DNA of 64,000 nucleotides. Source: Chrysomallon squamiferum. Taxonomy: Eukaryota; Mollusca; Gastropoda; Neomphalida; Peltospiridae. A program made the translations under genes and the position numbers. Under the pieces are notes generated by a model that was not told the origin of the DNA, did no database searches, and saw only the letters and a list, made by a program, of their open reading frames with translations. Below are positions 41,039 to 54,022 of this stretch, in pieces (position 1 is the first letter of the stretch; each line of letters opens with the position of its first letter). The stretch is from contig CM022671.1 of NCBI GenBank assembly GCA_012295275.1, positions 25,383,822-25,447,821 of the forward strand, read 5' to 3'.

Positions 41039-44000
41039 ATGGCTGAACATGGTGCCCACCTCACATCTGCCTTCACAGCAGATATTCCAACAATTTTTGA
41101 GGTTCTTGCTCAGGACAGTTTGATGTCAATCATCCGGCCAGCAGTTAAACATGCTGTCAGGGTACTGCATTCAACTAACTGATTACATTTTAACCATTTA
41201 TCTGTTAAAACATAATACATCAAAATAAAATAGTAATTTAGTGGTGAGCATTTAAAAGTAATTTATAAAACAACTTCATTATGTAATGTTCATGTTACAG
41301 TATCTATTGCCAGTTAAGTGTTATAATTTACCTCTTTATAACTAATTATATATAATATGATAGGTGTGATAGATGTCTTTGCACCCATTTGTCTTCTGCC
41401 CATCCAAGGTACTGCCCAGTGACTGATTATCACAAAGTAGAGCATGTATTTTCCTGTCTGTGGGAAGGGAAATATTGAAGATTCTTAACTGTCAATGGGA
41501 AAAAAAGTAGATATAACTCTTAAGATGATAAAATGTCAGATATAACACTGTTTAATGACCAGCAGCCAATGATTGAAAATATAGAATCTGACCTTAAAAA
41601 TGTTTTTCTCCCATACAATACAAGCTTAAAAAACCCAGTGCTTTCTTAGGTCATGTAAAAACTTTTTCCATTTTCAGGTTTTGGCTGAAAGTCGACCAGT
41701 GAAATTTGGGTGGCTGCTGCAGTATTTTGATGAGCTGTATTGTGTTTTGAATTTTACTGTGCAGAAATACTATTTACAGAAATATGGTAATTCATACAAT
41801 GAATATAAGTATTCTGTTAATAGTGGTATTTCCAGTAAATGTAAATGATGTATACACTTAGAATTTTGTTTTCAGTATTTCTTCCTGATACTGATATGGT
41901 TAGTCACCTAAGAAGAAATCTTTAATTATGAAATAAAAAAAGCAAGAAATAAGTAATGAAAAGAAAGTAGTAAATATAATGTTTTATGCTTTGAGATTTT
42001 TAATCAGTCAAATTCTCTTTATAGCTAGCTCATATAATTGTGTAAAATTTGAAAATATTTTAAAGTACAAATTCCAGTTATTTACCAGGTAGAAAATTTT
42101 AGAATTTCATAATAAGGGTTGATAATTTAATCTTTAAAAATAAAATAATTTTATTTAAATGTCTTTATTTTTTTTCCTTTTACCATCCTAAAATGTGTTG
42201 CTCTTTCTGTAAAGATTAGCAAGGATATATCTAGGCATTTTCTAAAGTATAAATGACTTCTATAGTTGTAATTTTGTCTCAACTTTATTCTTTCCTTGTT
42301 GTAGGTGCCTCATTTGCAGAAAACTTTTATGATCTGAAAAGGATTCCTTTAAATTCTTCTTCATTTTCTGGTTCTTTGCCAAGAAAACAGCAGTGGATGT
42401 CATTATTATGCTTGGTTTGTAATAACACATTATTCAGTTTTATGGTTAAATTTGTGTATCTTTCTTTAGATGCATTTTAATATATGTTCTCCTTTTGCAT
42501 AAATATTGATAACTGCTTTAAAGGTCCCAGACAGATCTTTGACTCATTTTGAAATTTTCACTTGAAAATTATTTCACAGCATTTTCAACATGAATATAGC
42601 TATTAATGTGTTATTATAAATTTTAAAATGTACAGGAATACAAGATATGGGACAAAATGTAGTGAACTGCTGTGTGCTATTACAAGTGTTTGTGTCTGAA
42701 TATTTGTTTGTGTGCAGAGATAAATTCTGTTACTTACATCAGAATGAATGAATATTTATCATATTTATAATATTTTACCAAACTATTTATTATTATTTTA
42801 CAGGTGTTGATACCGTATGTGAAAACTAAATTAGACCAAATATTTGAAGATTTAAAACGTACAACTGGGGCAAGTGGTAGGATTGATTCGAGGGTAAACA
42901 TTAATAGCTACATCAATTACCATAAAGTCAACAAACATTATTTAACTTTATTTTATAGACATTATTATGATGATAAAAGATTTTAAAACCATATTTGTTA
43001 CAATAATTGTAATATCCAGAATCTTTTATAATCAAATAGGTAATAATTGTTTTGTTTTTTTCTTGAAGCAATAATTTGAAAATATTTGAAGTAGCAAGGA
43101 ATAATTATGATGTTACAAATAATATATAAAAGCAAGGGCTATAACTAAGACAATCACAAACTTTTGAAACATCAGTTATCTTTCCCTTAAAAAATATTAG
43201 TTACATTCATGCAGACAAATATAATTTATGATATACTAATAAACTGTTATTAGTAGGTTCCTTAATATTTATTAAAATCATCTTTCTTCTTTTATTAATT
43301 TTAAAACGAATCATTATTTTAATTACAGCATAATCCTGCATTTAGGAAGTTTCTTCGGGTGTTTCTCTCTGTCTACCCATATGTTCACATGACATGGGAG
43401 GGAGCATGTCTCTGGTACCAGTTGGCCTTCATGTTTGGTAATGGACGTCTGCACTCACCTCTTCTTCATCTGTCTGGCACAGAACTGAGGCGACTCACAG
43501 AAGATGATTTGAAAATTGAAAAAGTTAAAACTAGTCTGTTATGGAAAAATGCAAGGTTAATAATATGATTATTTTAAATTATGTTAAATTATTTATTTAT
43601 TTATTTTTGAAATTATTTTATTTTTATTTTCTTTATTTATTTTTGAAATTATTTTTATTTTTATTTTTTTCTTTATTTATTTTTTATTTTCTTTATTTAT
43701 TTTTGAAATTATTTTATTTTCTATTTTTTTCTTTATTTATTTTTTATTTTTTTTATTTATTTCATTTCATTATTTTTTTTATAATGGAAAATGCTAAGAG
43801 TGCAGGTTTCTTTTTTTTAATTTTGATTTTCAAAAATATGTATTATTAGAATGGTGGAATTGCTGAATCTATAATTTTTATTAGAAATTGAATAATCTCT
43901 ATATTTAAAAAATTATTAACTTCTTTTTTGGAAAATTATTTTATTATTGTTTCTAGATTAAAAATACTGGTAAAACATCAGGTGTTCCTAAATAAGTATT

Positions 44001-45299
44001 CATAGTTAAAAATAACATCTGTAACAGATTACTTTAAATACTTTAAATTCAGAAATTACCTTCTTATAGTGCCTAAATTATTTATTTAAATGTAAAGTTT
44101 CTATTTTTATATATTTATCAATAGCTTTTCTCAGAGGGTTGCCATGGTAATAAGGAAGTCCCTGGGAGCTGCAGCTGTAACATTATCAACAAGTCTTTCT
44201 GTTGGGGTATTTTTTCTACAGTTTCTTGACTGGTGGTATGCTAGTGATACAAATGCTCCTTCATTGACAGCAATGCCAATCCCAGATCCTCCCCAGGTTT
44301 GTGTTTTAAAAAATTTAGGTAAAAGTCTCCTTAAATACTAGTTTTAAAAATTGATCAAAGGTCTAATAAAAACCTGCTCATTCCCATTTATTTGAAAGGA
44401 AACAAAATAAGAAATGCAAATGTTAGAAATGATTTTAAGAATTGCATTTATAAAAAATAATGGATAATATAATAAAATAACCACAGTAACAAGAAATATA
44501 TTTTATGGTTCAGAAATTTTATTTTGTTAAATAAAAATAAAGGGCTTATCTATATATATCTGTATCTATATACACCACATACACTTCACTATTTTTTAGA
44601 CCAACCTTTACTTGTTGCAGTTTATGATATACTAATAACATTATGATGCATATGTACTGGCACTGACATTTTTACACTTTACTGGTGCACTATTTTAAAA
44701 CATGGAAATGTATGGAAATTGCAATTAAATTTGTTATTAAATTCCTTTAATTGATAACAAATGCATTTAAAATTTTATTCCTTCACATTTCAGTTTGACA
44801 ATGTACAACACGAACCTTTTATTTGTCCTCTGTGTGGGAGAACAAGAACAAATGATACTGCTCTTAGTGTTTCAGGGTAATGTTTTTTGTTTTTGTTTTT
44901 TTAAATTATCAGGAATTATTATTCATACAGAATGCTGAAGAGTTATTTATTTGTTTTAAAATATTGTATTAACTGTAAGTAAAGAAATGTTATTAAAATG
45001 AAATAATGTTGAATAGATGAGCTACATTTCCTTTTATCTTTTTATATTGCTCTAAAAATTTTAAACTATTTTCGAAATTGCAACATAAATGCAACACTAT
45101 CTATCATTTATTCACAAGAAAGAAATTATTTGTCTGCAAATTTTATGTCACAAATAGTTAGGGTTTTTTTTCCTTCTCTTTCAGATATGTCTTTTGTTAT
45201 CCCTGTATCCACGGTTACATACAAAAACATGGCTGTTGTCCTGTGACTGGCTTTCCAGCACAGACAGATCACATGATTAAACTGTATCCTCCAGATTAG
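41039..45299 (+). CDS. PEX12: Peroxisome assembly protein 12 (peroxin-12)
   Basis: RING-type subunit of the PEX2-PEX10-PEX12 ubiquitin ligase in the peroxisomal membrane, which ubiquitinates and recycles the import receptor PEX5. Exons: 41039-41161, 41678-41786, 42305-42414, 42804-42893, 43329-43555, 44125-44296, 44794-44876, 45185-45299; 342 residues, phases consistent. It starts [20 protein letters not shown], followed by [50 protein letters not shown] and the membrane segment [17 protein letters not shown]. The C-terminal RING is [12 protein letters not shown] (Cys288, Cys291), then [20 protein letters not shown] with PVTGFP. It has the reduced cysteine set known for PEX12, expected to bind a single zinc. 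It ends MIKLYPPD. An out-of-frame ATG lies at 41016, just before the start. Confidence 0.97.
43587..43770. repeat. T-rich tandem array in a PEX12 intron
   Basis: Alternating CTTTATTTATTT and TTGAAATTATTTTA blocks repeat about every 60 bases. The plus strand is almost purely T and A with pyrimidine bias. It follows the exon ending at 43555 directly. Confidence 0.75.
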
Positions 45300-45395
45300 T
45301 AGCACACAGAATTAGACCACGTCTTTCAGATGAATTGTTCTTTAAGAAATTAACCAGAACTAGAAAACAACTCAACAAACACCATACTGAATAGA

Positions 45396-45401
45396 AATAA
45401 A
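45396..45401 (+). terminator. PEX12 polyadenylation signal
   Basis: AATAAA about 100 bases past the stop codon. Confidence 0.6.
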
Positions 45402-45626
45402 ATTTCTGTGGCAGTCTCCAGGATAGTTTCAGGCGATGTGTGTCTTGTGAAGACCACTGACAGACTTGACACCTAACATAGACAGTGGATTTGCATCAGA
45501 AGGGAACAAAATGTACTGCAAAGAATACTCAGTAATTTCCTACATTTAATATAGATATAACTGTATTAAAATCTGAACATGAAGACAAATGTTTTGAGCA
45601 AGGTCTTTTACCTGTATATTAATGTT

Positions 45627-45945
45627 GGATACTGATAATATAAATCATAGCATATCAGTGTCAGATTCTGATATGAATAAAGACAATAATATAACCAGTG
45701 TCAGATTCCTATATGAATATAAACCATAACATCCCTTGTAAAGAGTATGTTAAGAATACACACAATGATATACCATTGTCATGTTCTGATAAAAATATAA
45801 ACCATAACCAATGTCTGATTCTGATGTGAACATAATTTGATGTCAGATTTGTATGTCAGTAGCATACTGGTATTGGATTCTGACAAGAAGATAAACCATA
45901 GCATACTAGTTTCAGATTCTGAAAATATAAACCATAACATACCAA
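45627..45945. repeat. Diverged minisatellite of about 45-bp units
   Basis: Recurring phrases GTGTCAGATTCTGATATGAA and ATATAAACCATAACATACC are interleaved through this interval with substitutions and small length changes. It lies just beyond PEX12. No coding potential. Confidence 0.65.
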
Positions 45946-45949
45946 ATAT

Positions 45950-47905
45950 TTTGCACTAGTAGATAAAAAAAAAGAAATCACTTTTATGTTGTCTAGAACT
46001 AAACTTCTAACTGATCTTTAAATAATGTTTTAGGCAGACAGACGTGTTTTATGTAACAACCTTGCTTCATATAATTTATTACTGATCACAACTCCAAAAA
46101 TTAAGAAATTAACAAACAACAATAACAGAACAGTAATTAGTAGTTTAATGATTAATAAAGTTGTCAGTGTGCATTATGTAACCAGGCAAAGTGAATGTAT
46201 GAAAAAATTCACAGTCTTGAGGTCCACTGAATATACACATACATGCATACATGCACACATATTATAATACATTTTTCTCTTCTTTTTTTTTCTTCCCATG
46301 AAATTTTGGCGTTTGATTAAAACTGCCAGTAAAATAAAAAAATTATGGACCGGAATATCGAATCATTTCGTGCAGAACAACAACAACAAAAAAACATGTC
46401 ACGAAGCAGTGCAAACAAGTTCAGATTAATACTATTTTATTTTTTAATTCGTTTTCAGACGACTGATTTTAATCGAATTTTTATCTCACATTCAGTTTTC
46501 GGGGAAAAGAAACTACATTAAAAAAAAAAAAAAAAACAACCAAAACACAGTTATTAGTTTAGTTAACTAAACAGTTACCAGGTACAGTTATTAGTAATTG
46601 GCGTCTGACAGTGCGTTTTGATTACTACAAATTAATTGGCGCCATTAAGGTTTATCGTTTTATGCTATTTCCTCTACGCTATTGTGAATCAGGGCCCCGT
46701 GAACATTTTAATGTGGTTTAAAGAAAGAAGTCGTCTATAGGAAACATTCACATTAACTTTGTGGAAATTAGTTCTTTGCGAGAAATGATGTTATTTCTTT
46801 AGTAAGAAAGATTAGTAAGTTGGAGCATTTGAAACCCATTCATGAGTAAATATTGGAAAATTTAATTTCTAATTTTATTAATCGTTTTAGATAATTATTT
46901 TTGCATAGGATCAGAATAGGAATTTGTAATCGGAGCTTAAAAGTGATTTTCAAATAAACTCTGTTAATATAATGTGAAGAATTCGCCCTTTTACGATTTT
47001 AAAAAAAAAAAAAAAAAAAAATTTTTCTTATATATTATTATTATTATTATTATTAATTTATTTAGATCATTATTTTTTTTATTACTTTTATTGTTATTTT
47101 TTTTAATGGTTTTATTAATGCTAAATTTTGTGCTTTAGTATACCATAAAAAATTTGTAACATGAGTTCGCTACTTCAGTTTTATTTTATTATTATTTTTT
47201 CATGAGTTCGCTTTTATCTCGTTTATTTCAAAGTTCAGACTTTCAAAATGAGTGTTAAATAGTGTTTTGTTGATTGTTTGTTTTTTCTTCAAGAAAAACT
47301 TAACTCAACAACTCTGGAGTCATGGGGTGTTTTTAATTTACTGCCAATATTTTAAAACTTTTTAAATATTCTTTTTAAATTTCGAACTCGTGTAAGTTAA
47401 TAGATTTTTTTTGACATTGGTGGCTGTATTGATTTTTATTTTGTATTATAGAATGGTTATTGTACGAATTGCCACGAACACGTACTGAAACTAATAATAA
47501 TAATAATAATAAACAACTGAAGACGAAAAAACTCAAATTACAGAGCATTTGAAATACGTTTGTCGACATGTATCTTTCAGTTACAGCAAATTGTTTTATT
47601 TTCGGTTAACCAATATCCGACGATTAATTTACAGAAAACCACGATAAGAGAGAGCATTGAGGTATATTCAGTTCGAACCAGTACGACATGTTTAATTCCT
47701 TTAAAAAAAATAATTTTCCTTTAAAAAAGATAATAATTTAATGCTCTTGACTATATATATATTTTTTTTTTTAAAAAGGAAGGTATATATATATATTCAA
47801 TTATTTTTTAAAAATTATTTATTATTATTATATTTTTTTTAATTTATTATTATTGCAACCCCGCACTAGATAAGAGTGTAATAAAATATTTAATTTAATT
47901 TCATT
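45950..47905. other. Intergenic region 5' of the orphan gene
   Basis: Mixed unique and simple sequence, with A runs at about 46517 and 47000 and ATT repeats. Slightly more G+C (AATTGGCGCC, TCAGGGCCCCGTG) appears at 46600-46700. Probably contains the promoter of the next gene, but no specific element can be assigned. Confidence 0.4.
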
Positions 47906-47969
47906 TTGTTTAGAGAATTAGTTCGAATACTCGACTTGAATATTTTAAGTGCTAGCTACGACGTTATCG
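47906..47969 (+). other. Possible untranslated leader exon of the orphan gene
   Basis: GACGTTATCG followed by a strong GTAAGT donor at 47970. The matching acceptor CTCTATTTCAG ends at 49204, nine bases before the ATG at 49214. The 5' limit is not defined; the start given is only where a short open frame begins. Confidence 0.35.
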
Positions 47970-48284
47970 GTAAGTACCACAACAAGCAGCGCCTGTTCGC
48001 GACATATCCAGGCGAGAACCGATGTTTGTTATTCTTCTTTGTATTGAATTTGATTACTGATTTATCTCCGTTAGGTGCAGACGGCTCGGTAAAATGATCA
48101 AAAGAGGAGATTAGAAGATAATCTCTCGATTCCCATTATCCCTAATCCGCATATCTCACCCACCACTCCATAGAAACACATAAATATATTTGAAATGTGT
48201 GTACATATGCATTTTATATTAAATATGGTAATAATACTAAAGCGTAATCATACAAATCCAGTCTCTCTCCTCCCCTCAAAACAC

Positions 48285-48286
<2 letters not shown>

Positions 48287-48341
<55 letters not shown>
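48287..48341. repeat. (CA)n microsatellite
   Basis: About 27 CA units in the probable leader intron of the orphan gene. Confidence 0.95.
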
Positions 48342-48343
<2 letters not shown>

Positions 48344-48645
48344 ATGTACACAATATAACTCCCATTACTCTGTACTTTTATTTTATTATGTTACATGTAT
48401 GGAAAAAAATCATTCAAAGATTTGAAATGAAATACCATAAACATACATGCATTTTGCCTTTCTCTCCTTCAAACAAACACACACAAGTGCATAAAATAAA
48501 AGCCTACACTAACATCAATTATTTTCAAAGCATCATGAGACCATTAAATTCAATACCTTTTTTTTTCCTACCCCAAAACTCGGATCTCCAAAATGTCAGT
48601 TATGACACGGATATAAAATAAAATGAAATACCGGTGAGGAATATA

Positions 48646-48679
<34 letters not shown>

Positions 48680-49213
48680 CGCTGTTTGCGGAACACTGTT
48701 TTGATACTGGCATTAAACGGAGAGCATGGCGCGTCAAGGGTGAATTAACGGTTCTTCTGGCGTTCAACTGTCATGCGACAACGATTACTGATGGCCTCCA
48801 GGACTCGCGTGTAATGATCTATATCGGGTTATCGAGAGATCTCAATCACTCGGTCTCAGTGTCTTGACAACTCAAAGAGTGTAAACGTGTTTCGACTTTC
48901 GTTTTATCAGCTTTAAATCAAACGTCTTTCGAGCATGATATTGGATTGGTTTATTTCAACAACAACAAAAAAAAAAAAAAAATAATAATAATAATAATAA
49001 AAGAAGAAGAAATCAATTATTCTTTGCCTGATGAATTATTTACGTGTTTGTGATTGTTGTACAATATCGTGTTGTTCTGACTGTAAAATGTATTTAAAAT
49101 CTTGGCGAAGTGCGCAAAACACGGAATTAGTTTAAATTGGAATTTGATGGAAGACATTTTGTGACAAGTACATTAGCGTCGAATATTTCCCGACTCTATT
49201 TCAGTAAACAAAT

Positions 49214-50086
49214 ATGTCTGTAGATAGTGTGTGTTTTGTTGTAGAAGAAAGAAAGAAGGCAATCACAAAATGTTCAGGCACTAAAAAATCGCTATATATT
49301 TCTGGGAACGTTATACCAAATTTTTCATCCCACGGTGAAAACCGAAAATCCTACCAGCATCCGCGAGACAATAAACGAAAAATCTGTTTCCTTGATTCTC
49401 CGTTGATGCTTCTGCCACGGGCACAGATTCGGGAAAATTATGGTGTGAATAATATTAACAGACTGGTCACAGTAATTCCTGACGATGGACTGCAAGACAT
49501 TCAACTCTCAACCATTTCGGTGTCTGACTGGATGGAAAAGACGCTTTTAAATAAATCCTTTAGTAAAAATGCAGATATACGATCAGAATTTGACGGTCGG
49601 ATTACAAGACCCAATACGGCATCAAATCTTCGATCTCGGGTCAGTATCTCTGACAGCGGATATAGTTCTATGAAAAGAAGTGTGACTTTCGAAAATATAA
49701 CTCATGTTTACAGATCTCCGGTGGAATCAAATGACTATTACACCGGTACTCCGACGCCATCTCCTGTACCGACAGATCACAAACCTGACGAATATCACTC
49801 TGAATTAGCTGTCCATGACTGTGATGATAATTATGACGATTCTGATGATGATTATGGCGTCGATAATGAAAAGAGATACGATAATTTACCAGTGTATTTT
49901 GACACGTATGGTGACGACAAACCAGTTTTTAACGATAGCCGATCTTCTACAAGAACTGACTTACTGGACCAAACAAATACGAGTGAAAAAGAATTAGCAC
50001 TGAATTCTGGAACTTGGTCAAGAGTTGACAGATACTTTGGTGACACTAAAGCTTTGATAGACTGGATATTTTTACAGTGGCACAAG
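49214..50086 (+). CDS. Unrecognised protein, first coding exon A (291 codons)
   Basis: Long open exon beginning MSVDSVCFVVEERKKAI, preceded by an acceptor at 49204 and ending WIFLQWHK with a GTTAGT donor in phase 0. No known domain is recognised. Visible features: a Ser-rich segment with SDSGYSSMKRSVTFEN near residue 155, a TPTPSPVP proline stretch, and an acidic run DDNYDDSDDDYG near residue 210. The protein looks largely disordered, with many potential phosphorylation sites. Codon use is mixed and unbroken for 873 bases in A+T-rich DNA, which strongly favours real coding. The next plausible exons in this orientation are at 55717, 57553 and 58976, so it is either the first exon of that gene or part of a separate one. 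Phase 0 fits direct splicing to 58976. Confidence 0.65.
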
Positions 50087-52164
50087 GTTAGTAAATTATC
50101 ATTATCGTCATCAGTATTATTTTAAATTAATATCCTAAAAACATCTTTGTTCATGTTTGTATTCAGAAATAAAAGTCAGGAAATAACGTAATGCCAGACT
50201 TATTTCATTTTAAGAAATCTCAAAACTTATATTAATAAATATGTTTTATGTGTATGTGCATTTTATATGTAGAAGGCATGTATGTACGTGTGTATGTCCC
50301 ACGCAAAGCCAACTACTTGTATCCCCATAAAAAGAAGAAAAAAAGTAACACAAAACCAGAAACTGCTAAAATACATACCGTAAGATCCCAACTGTATCAA
50401 TATTAATGACACAAAACGTTAACATGGCAGAGGACCTATTACCTCACGCTTTGCTGCAAATGGCCTGTCTCTTAAAAACATAAGACATTACGCGGTTTTC
50501 ACTGCATAATAAAGTGATTCCTTTATGAGTGTGTGATGGAAATTACAGATAAACAAAACAATTTTTGGTCTGAGCAATAAGTTTTAGATAAGCAAAATCA
50601 AAATTTTTAATAACAAAACAGTGATACTTAAATGTCAGTAAAGTAATAATAATAAAATAAAACAATAACAAAATAAAATAAAACAGCAAAAAAATAAAAT
50701 AAAATAAAAAAATAAATAAAAATAAAAACACAACAACATCAAAACAAAACGCCAACAAGAAACAAAAATACACAAGAGGTTTATTTTCAAACATTTTACT
50801 CCCCTTCAACAGAATGACAAAAAAACAAAAAAAAAACAAAAAAAAATAACAACAACAAAAAATAACAAACCATTTAGTGGACTCCTTAGCTAAGTACTCT
50901 TCAGTTTAAACAGTTTGTTGCGAAGGACGAATCTGAAGAGTATTTGTTTATATTAATATATCTTAACACTGAAGACTCAGACTTCAAAACCGCCACAGGA
51001 GGTAGACATACGTGGTATATGTTACAAATGGATCTTAACAACGTTTAACGAACCACTCATCTTTGTAAACCTCGACTGACGTGTTACACTTGTACCGCTC
51101 CAATTATACTGACAAAATGGTTCGTCACAAATGAGAGATATACAATATTAATACAATAACTAAATTTATGGCCAGTGATTTGTTTTTTTTTTTTAAATTT
51201 AATTTAGATGTGCATGTTTTAATACAGTTAAATGTTGTTTTTGAACTGTGTGGTTGGTTGTTAACTGTTTGTGTTTTAATATAATTATATATTCAGTTGT
51301 TTCTCTGTTTTGGACTGAGTTGTTACTGTTTGTATTTGTGTTGCTTGTGTGCGTTTGTGCCGTATCTGTGTTTAAGCTATAATTCTATTTTGTGTTTCTA
51401 TGCATGTGTAAACAAATTAGTATTACATGTATTTGTTTCTTCGAAAAGGTCAATCAGTTTTTGTGCATGTCTATGTGTGCGTGTGTGCATGCGTGCGGAA
51501 AAGCAAATCTATTTTTTATTTTATTTTTTATTTTTTTTTTTTAGTAATATTCATCGAATTAAATTACTGATATACCTCAAAATTCATTCGCTGTCGTTTT
51601 ATTATTTATTATAATTCTTTTGTTTCAAAAAGAATTCAGTCTTACATGACATCTTGACAAAACATATGTGACAAAATTAATAACGCTTATAAAACGCTTA
51701 GAAATGCTAATGGCGCTTCAAAATAAGAAATTCGTTGACCCAGTCCGAACGACCAATACAAAGAGTCATTAAAGTTAATTTTCTGTCAGATTTAAAATAT
51801 ATGTCTGTGCCATGGTCCTTTTACGTTCTATATATAGACATATGACGATATATATTTACGTCATAAATAGAGCAGCGACCCTTCGTTATCAGTTATCTCC
51901 TAGTTACCATGTGAAACATAAATTAATCATAGTATAAGCTGTTTATATTTAATGCTTGAAACTTTTATTTATCTTTTAAGTACGACAATATTGCGTATTT
52001 GATTACAGCTATAAATTATCAGTATTTACTAAGACCCCTTGGGTAATGTACACATCAATAAAATCATATTTCGTAGTGATAGTTTGCTGTGTGTTTTATT
52101 TTGTAGGATTTCTGTTGTTCTATCTCTCTTACATAAATGCGCAAATCAATGTGTGTTTTTTAAA

Positions 52165-52209
<45 letters not shown>

Positions 52210-52295
52210 TTTTTGTGTGTGTGTGGGGGCTTTGGTGTGTCTGAGTGTGTCTGTATGTGGGTTTTTCTTTTGTACCTACCTACATATCTACCTGT

Positions 52296-52341
<46 letters not shown>

Positions 52342-53269
52342 TTAAATATGTATTGGCTGGCGAAATATTTCGTACCAACTAGAGATAGGTAAGTACTAGT
52401 ATATGCATATATTCATCTGTCATCGGGCACTTTTGATTTCTCTAACTTACGTAATAGTTAATTGACACTACTTTTGAATGATGCATTAAAATTGTTGCTG
52501 CTGCCGTTACTGTTGCTGTTGTTGTCGCTATTGCTCTTGTTGTTATTTTTGTTGTTGTTATTATTTATGTACACTTACCAAGTAACACGACAGTACGTAC
52601 CACTGTAATTTAACTCGAGCGTGAATGCTGTACTGAAAATTATACGAGTATGGAGCAACTTCGGGATTTCAGAAACTTGTGTGTGCCATTGGTGTGATAA
52701 ATCTAACTGTAAAGACAGCATAGATTTTGTTTGCAAGAAATAAAAGTAAAAAATCGCTGACTGACAAAAAAATAGCGAAGACCCAAAAGATATAGTCCCT
52801 TATATTTAGGACATACGCACTAAAATGCTCTCTATTATATTATTTATTTATTTTTATTATATTTTTATTATTATTATTTTTCTCCTTTTTTTTCTTCCTT
52901 TTTTTATTTTTATTTTTATTTTTATTTATTATTTTTTTCTTACTTTATTTTTTATTTCAATTATTTTCTTTCTTCCTTACTGAATCATTATTAATTACCT
53001 AGCCTTTGGTGTGTACCATTCGCCTTTGTAACCTGTTTTTCATTCATGTATAACAATACTTGTATCGTGTCGTTACCTCGTAACAGGTGCATGTAGTTAT
53101 ATAATGATAACAATAGATCACACAGACCACAGATCTTTTCTGAGTTATTAGTGTAGCACCCGATCGTCACAACAGCTTGACAAACAACTTGTAAATTAGC
53201 TAGCGGTAATAATATTAGAGTTACCGTACTTCCCGTAATAGATGACGTGCTGAACGTGGCAGTTAAATT

Positions 53270-53345
53270 TTAATTTAATTTAATTTAATTTAATTTAATT
53301 TAATTTAATTTAATTTAATTTAATTTTATTTTATTTTATTTTATT
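53270..53345. repeat. (AATTT)n passing into (TTTTA)n
   Basis: About eleven AATTT pentamers followed by several TTTTA pentamers, then degenerate T/A sequence to about 53600. One repeat appears to have arisen by slippage from the other. Confidence 0.9.
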
Positions 53346-53700
53346 AATTAATTTATTATTTTATTTATTTAGTTAGTTATTTCAATTTTATTTAATTATT
53401 TATTTATTTTATTATATTTATTTATTTTATTTTATTTTTTCTTCTGATAGAATTTTATTTTTTATTATTATTATTTTTTTTAAATTTAATTATCTTTCAT
53501 TTTTCCCTCAATGACTTTTATTTTTTTATTTTTTTTATCATTTTTATTTTATTTTATTCATTATTACTTTTATATTTATTAATTATTATTGTCACTTTTG
53601 TTTGTTTATTTATTTAATTAATTGAAGGAAATGGGGGAGCGTACTTTTTTGTTTCTTTTGTTACATTTTATTTCAGTAACTTGGCTAATGTAAGTGGTTG

Positions 53701-53733
<33 letters not shown>

Positions 53734-53846
53734 TTTATTTATTTATTTATTTATTTATTAAAACTAGTAGATGCAATCACAGTGGTGGAATTTAATAAAT
53801 ATTTAAATATTTTCTTTAAATTACGAAACTGTTAAATATCCAATTA

Positions 53847-53892
<46 letters not shown>

Positions 53893-53988
53893 GTCATTTA
53901 AATAAAAAGATAAATATGTAAGATGAATGTAAAGTGTTGTTATTATAAATTAATGAACTAATTAAATATTAAATTAATAGTAATACAA

Positions 53989-54022
53989 TGACGTCATGTG
54001 CTATTTTTGATCTGTGACGTCA
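53989..54022. promoter_or_regulatory. Two perfect CRE sites 26 bp apart
   Basis: TGACGTCA at 53989-53996 and 54015-54022, in DNA without other structure, about 1.7 kb before the ATG of exon B at 55717. Could mark an alternative promoter or enhancer of the orphan gene. No TATA box or leader exon could be assigned. Confidence 0.4.

Noticed and set aside
43541-43849. 102-residue Phe/Leu/Tyr-rich plus-strand frame resembling membrane segments
   Set aside because: Translation of the T-rich tandem array inside a PEX12 intron.
52039-52392. 117-residue plus-strand frame with Ile and Thr-His runs
   Set aside because: Made of ATT and CA microsatellites joined by short unique sequence.
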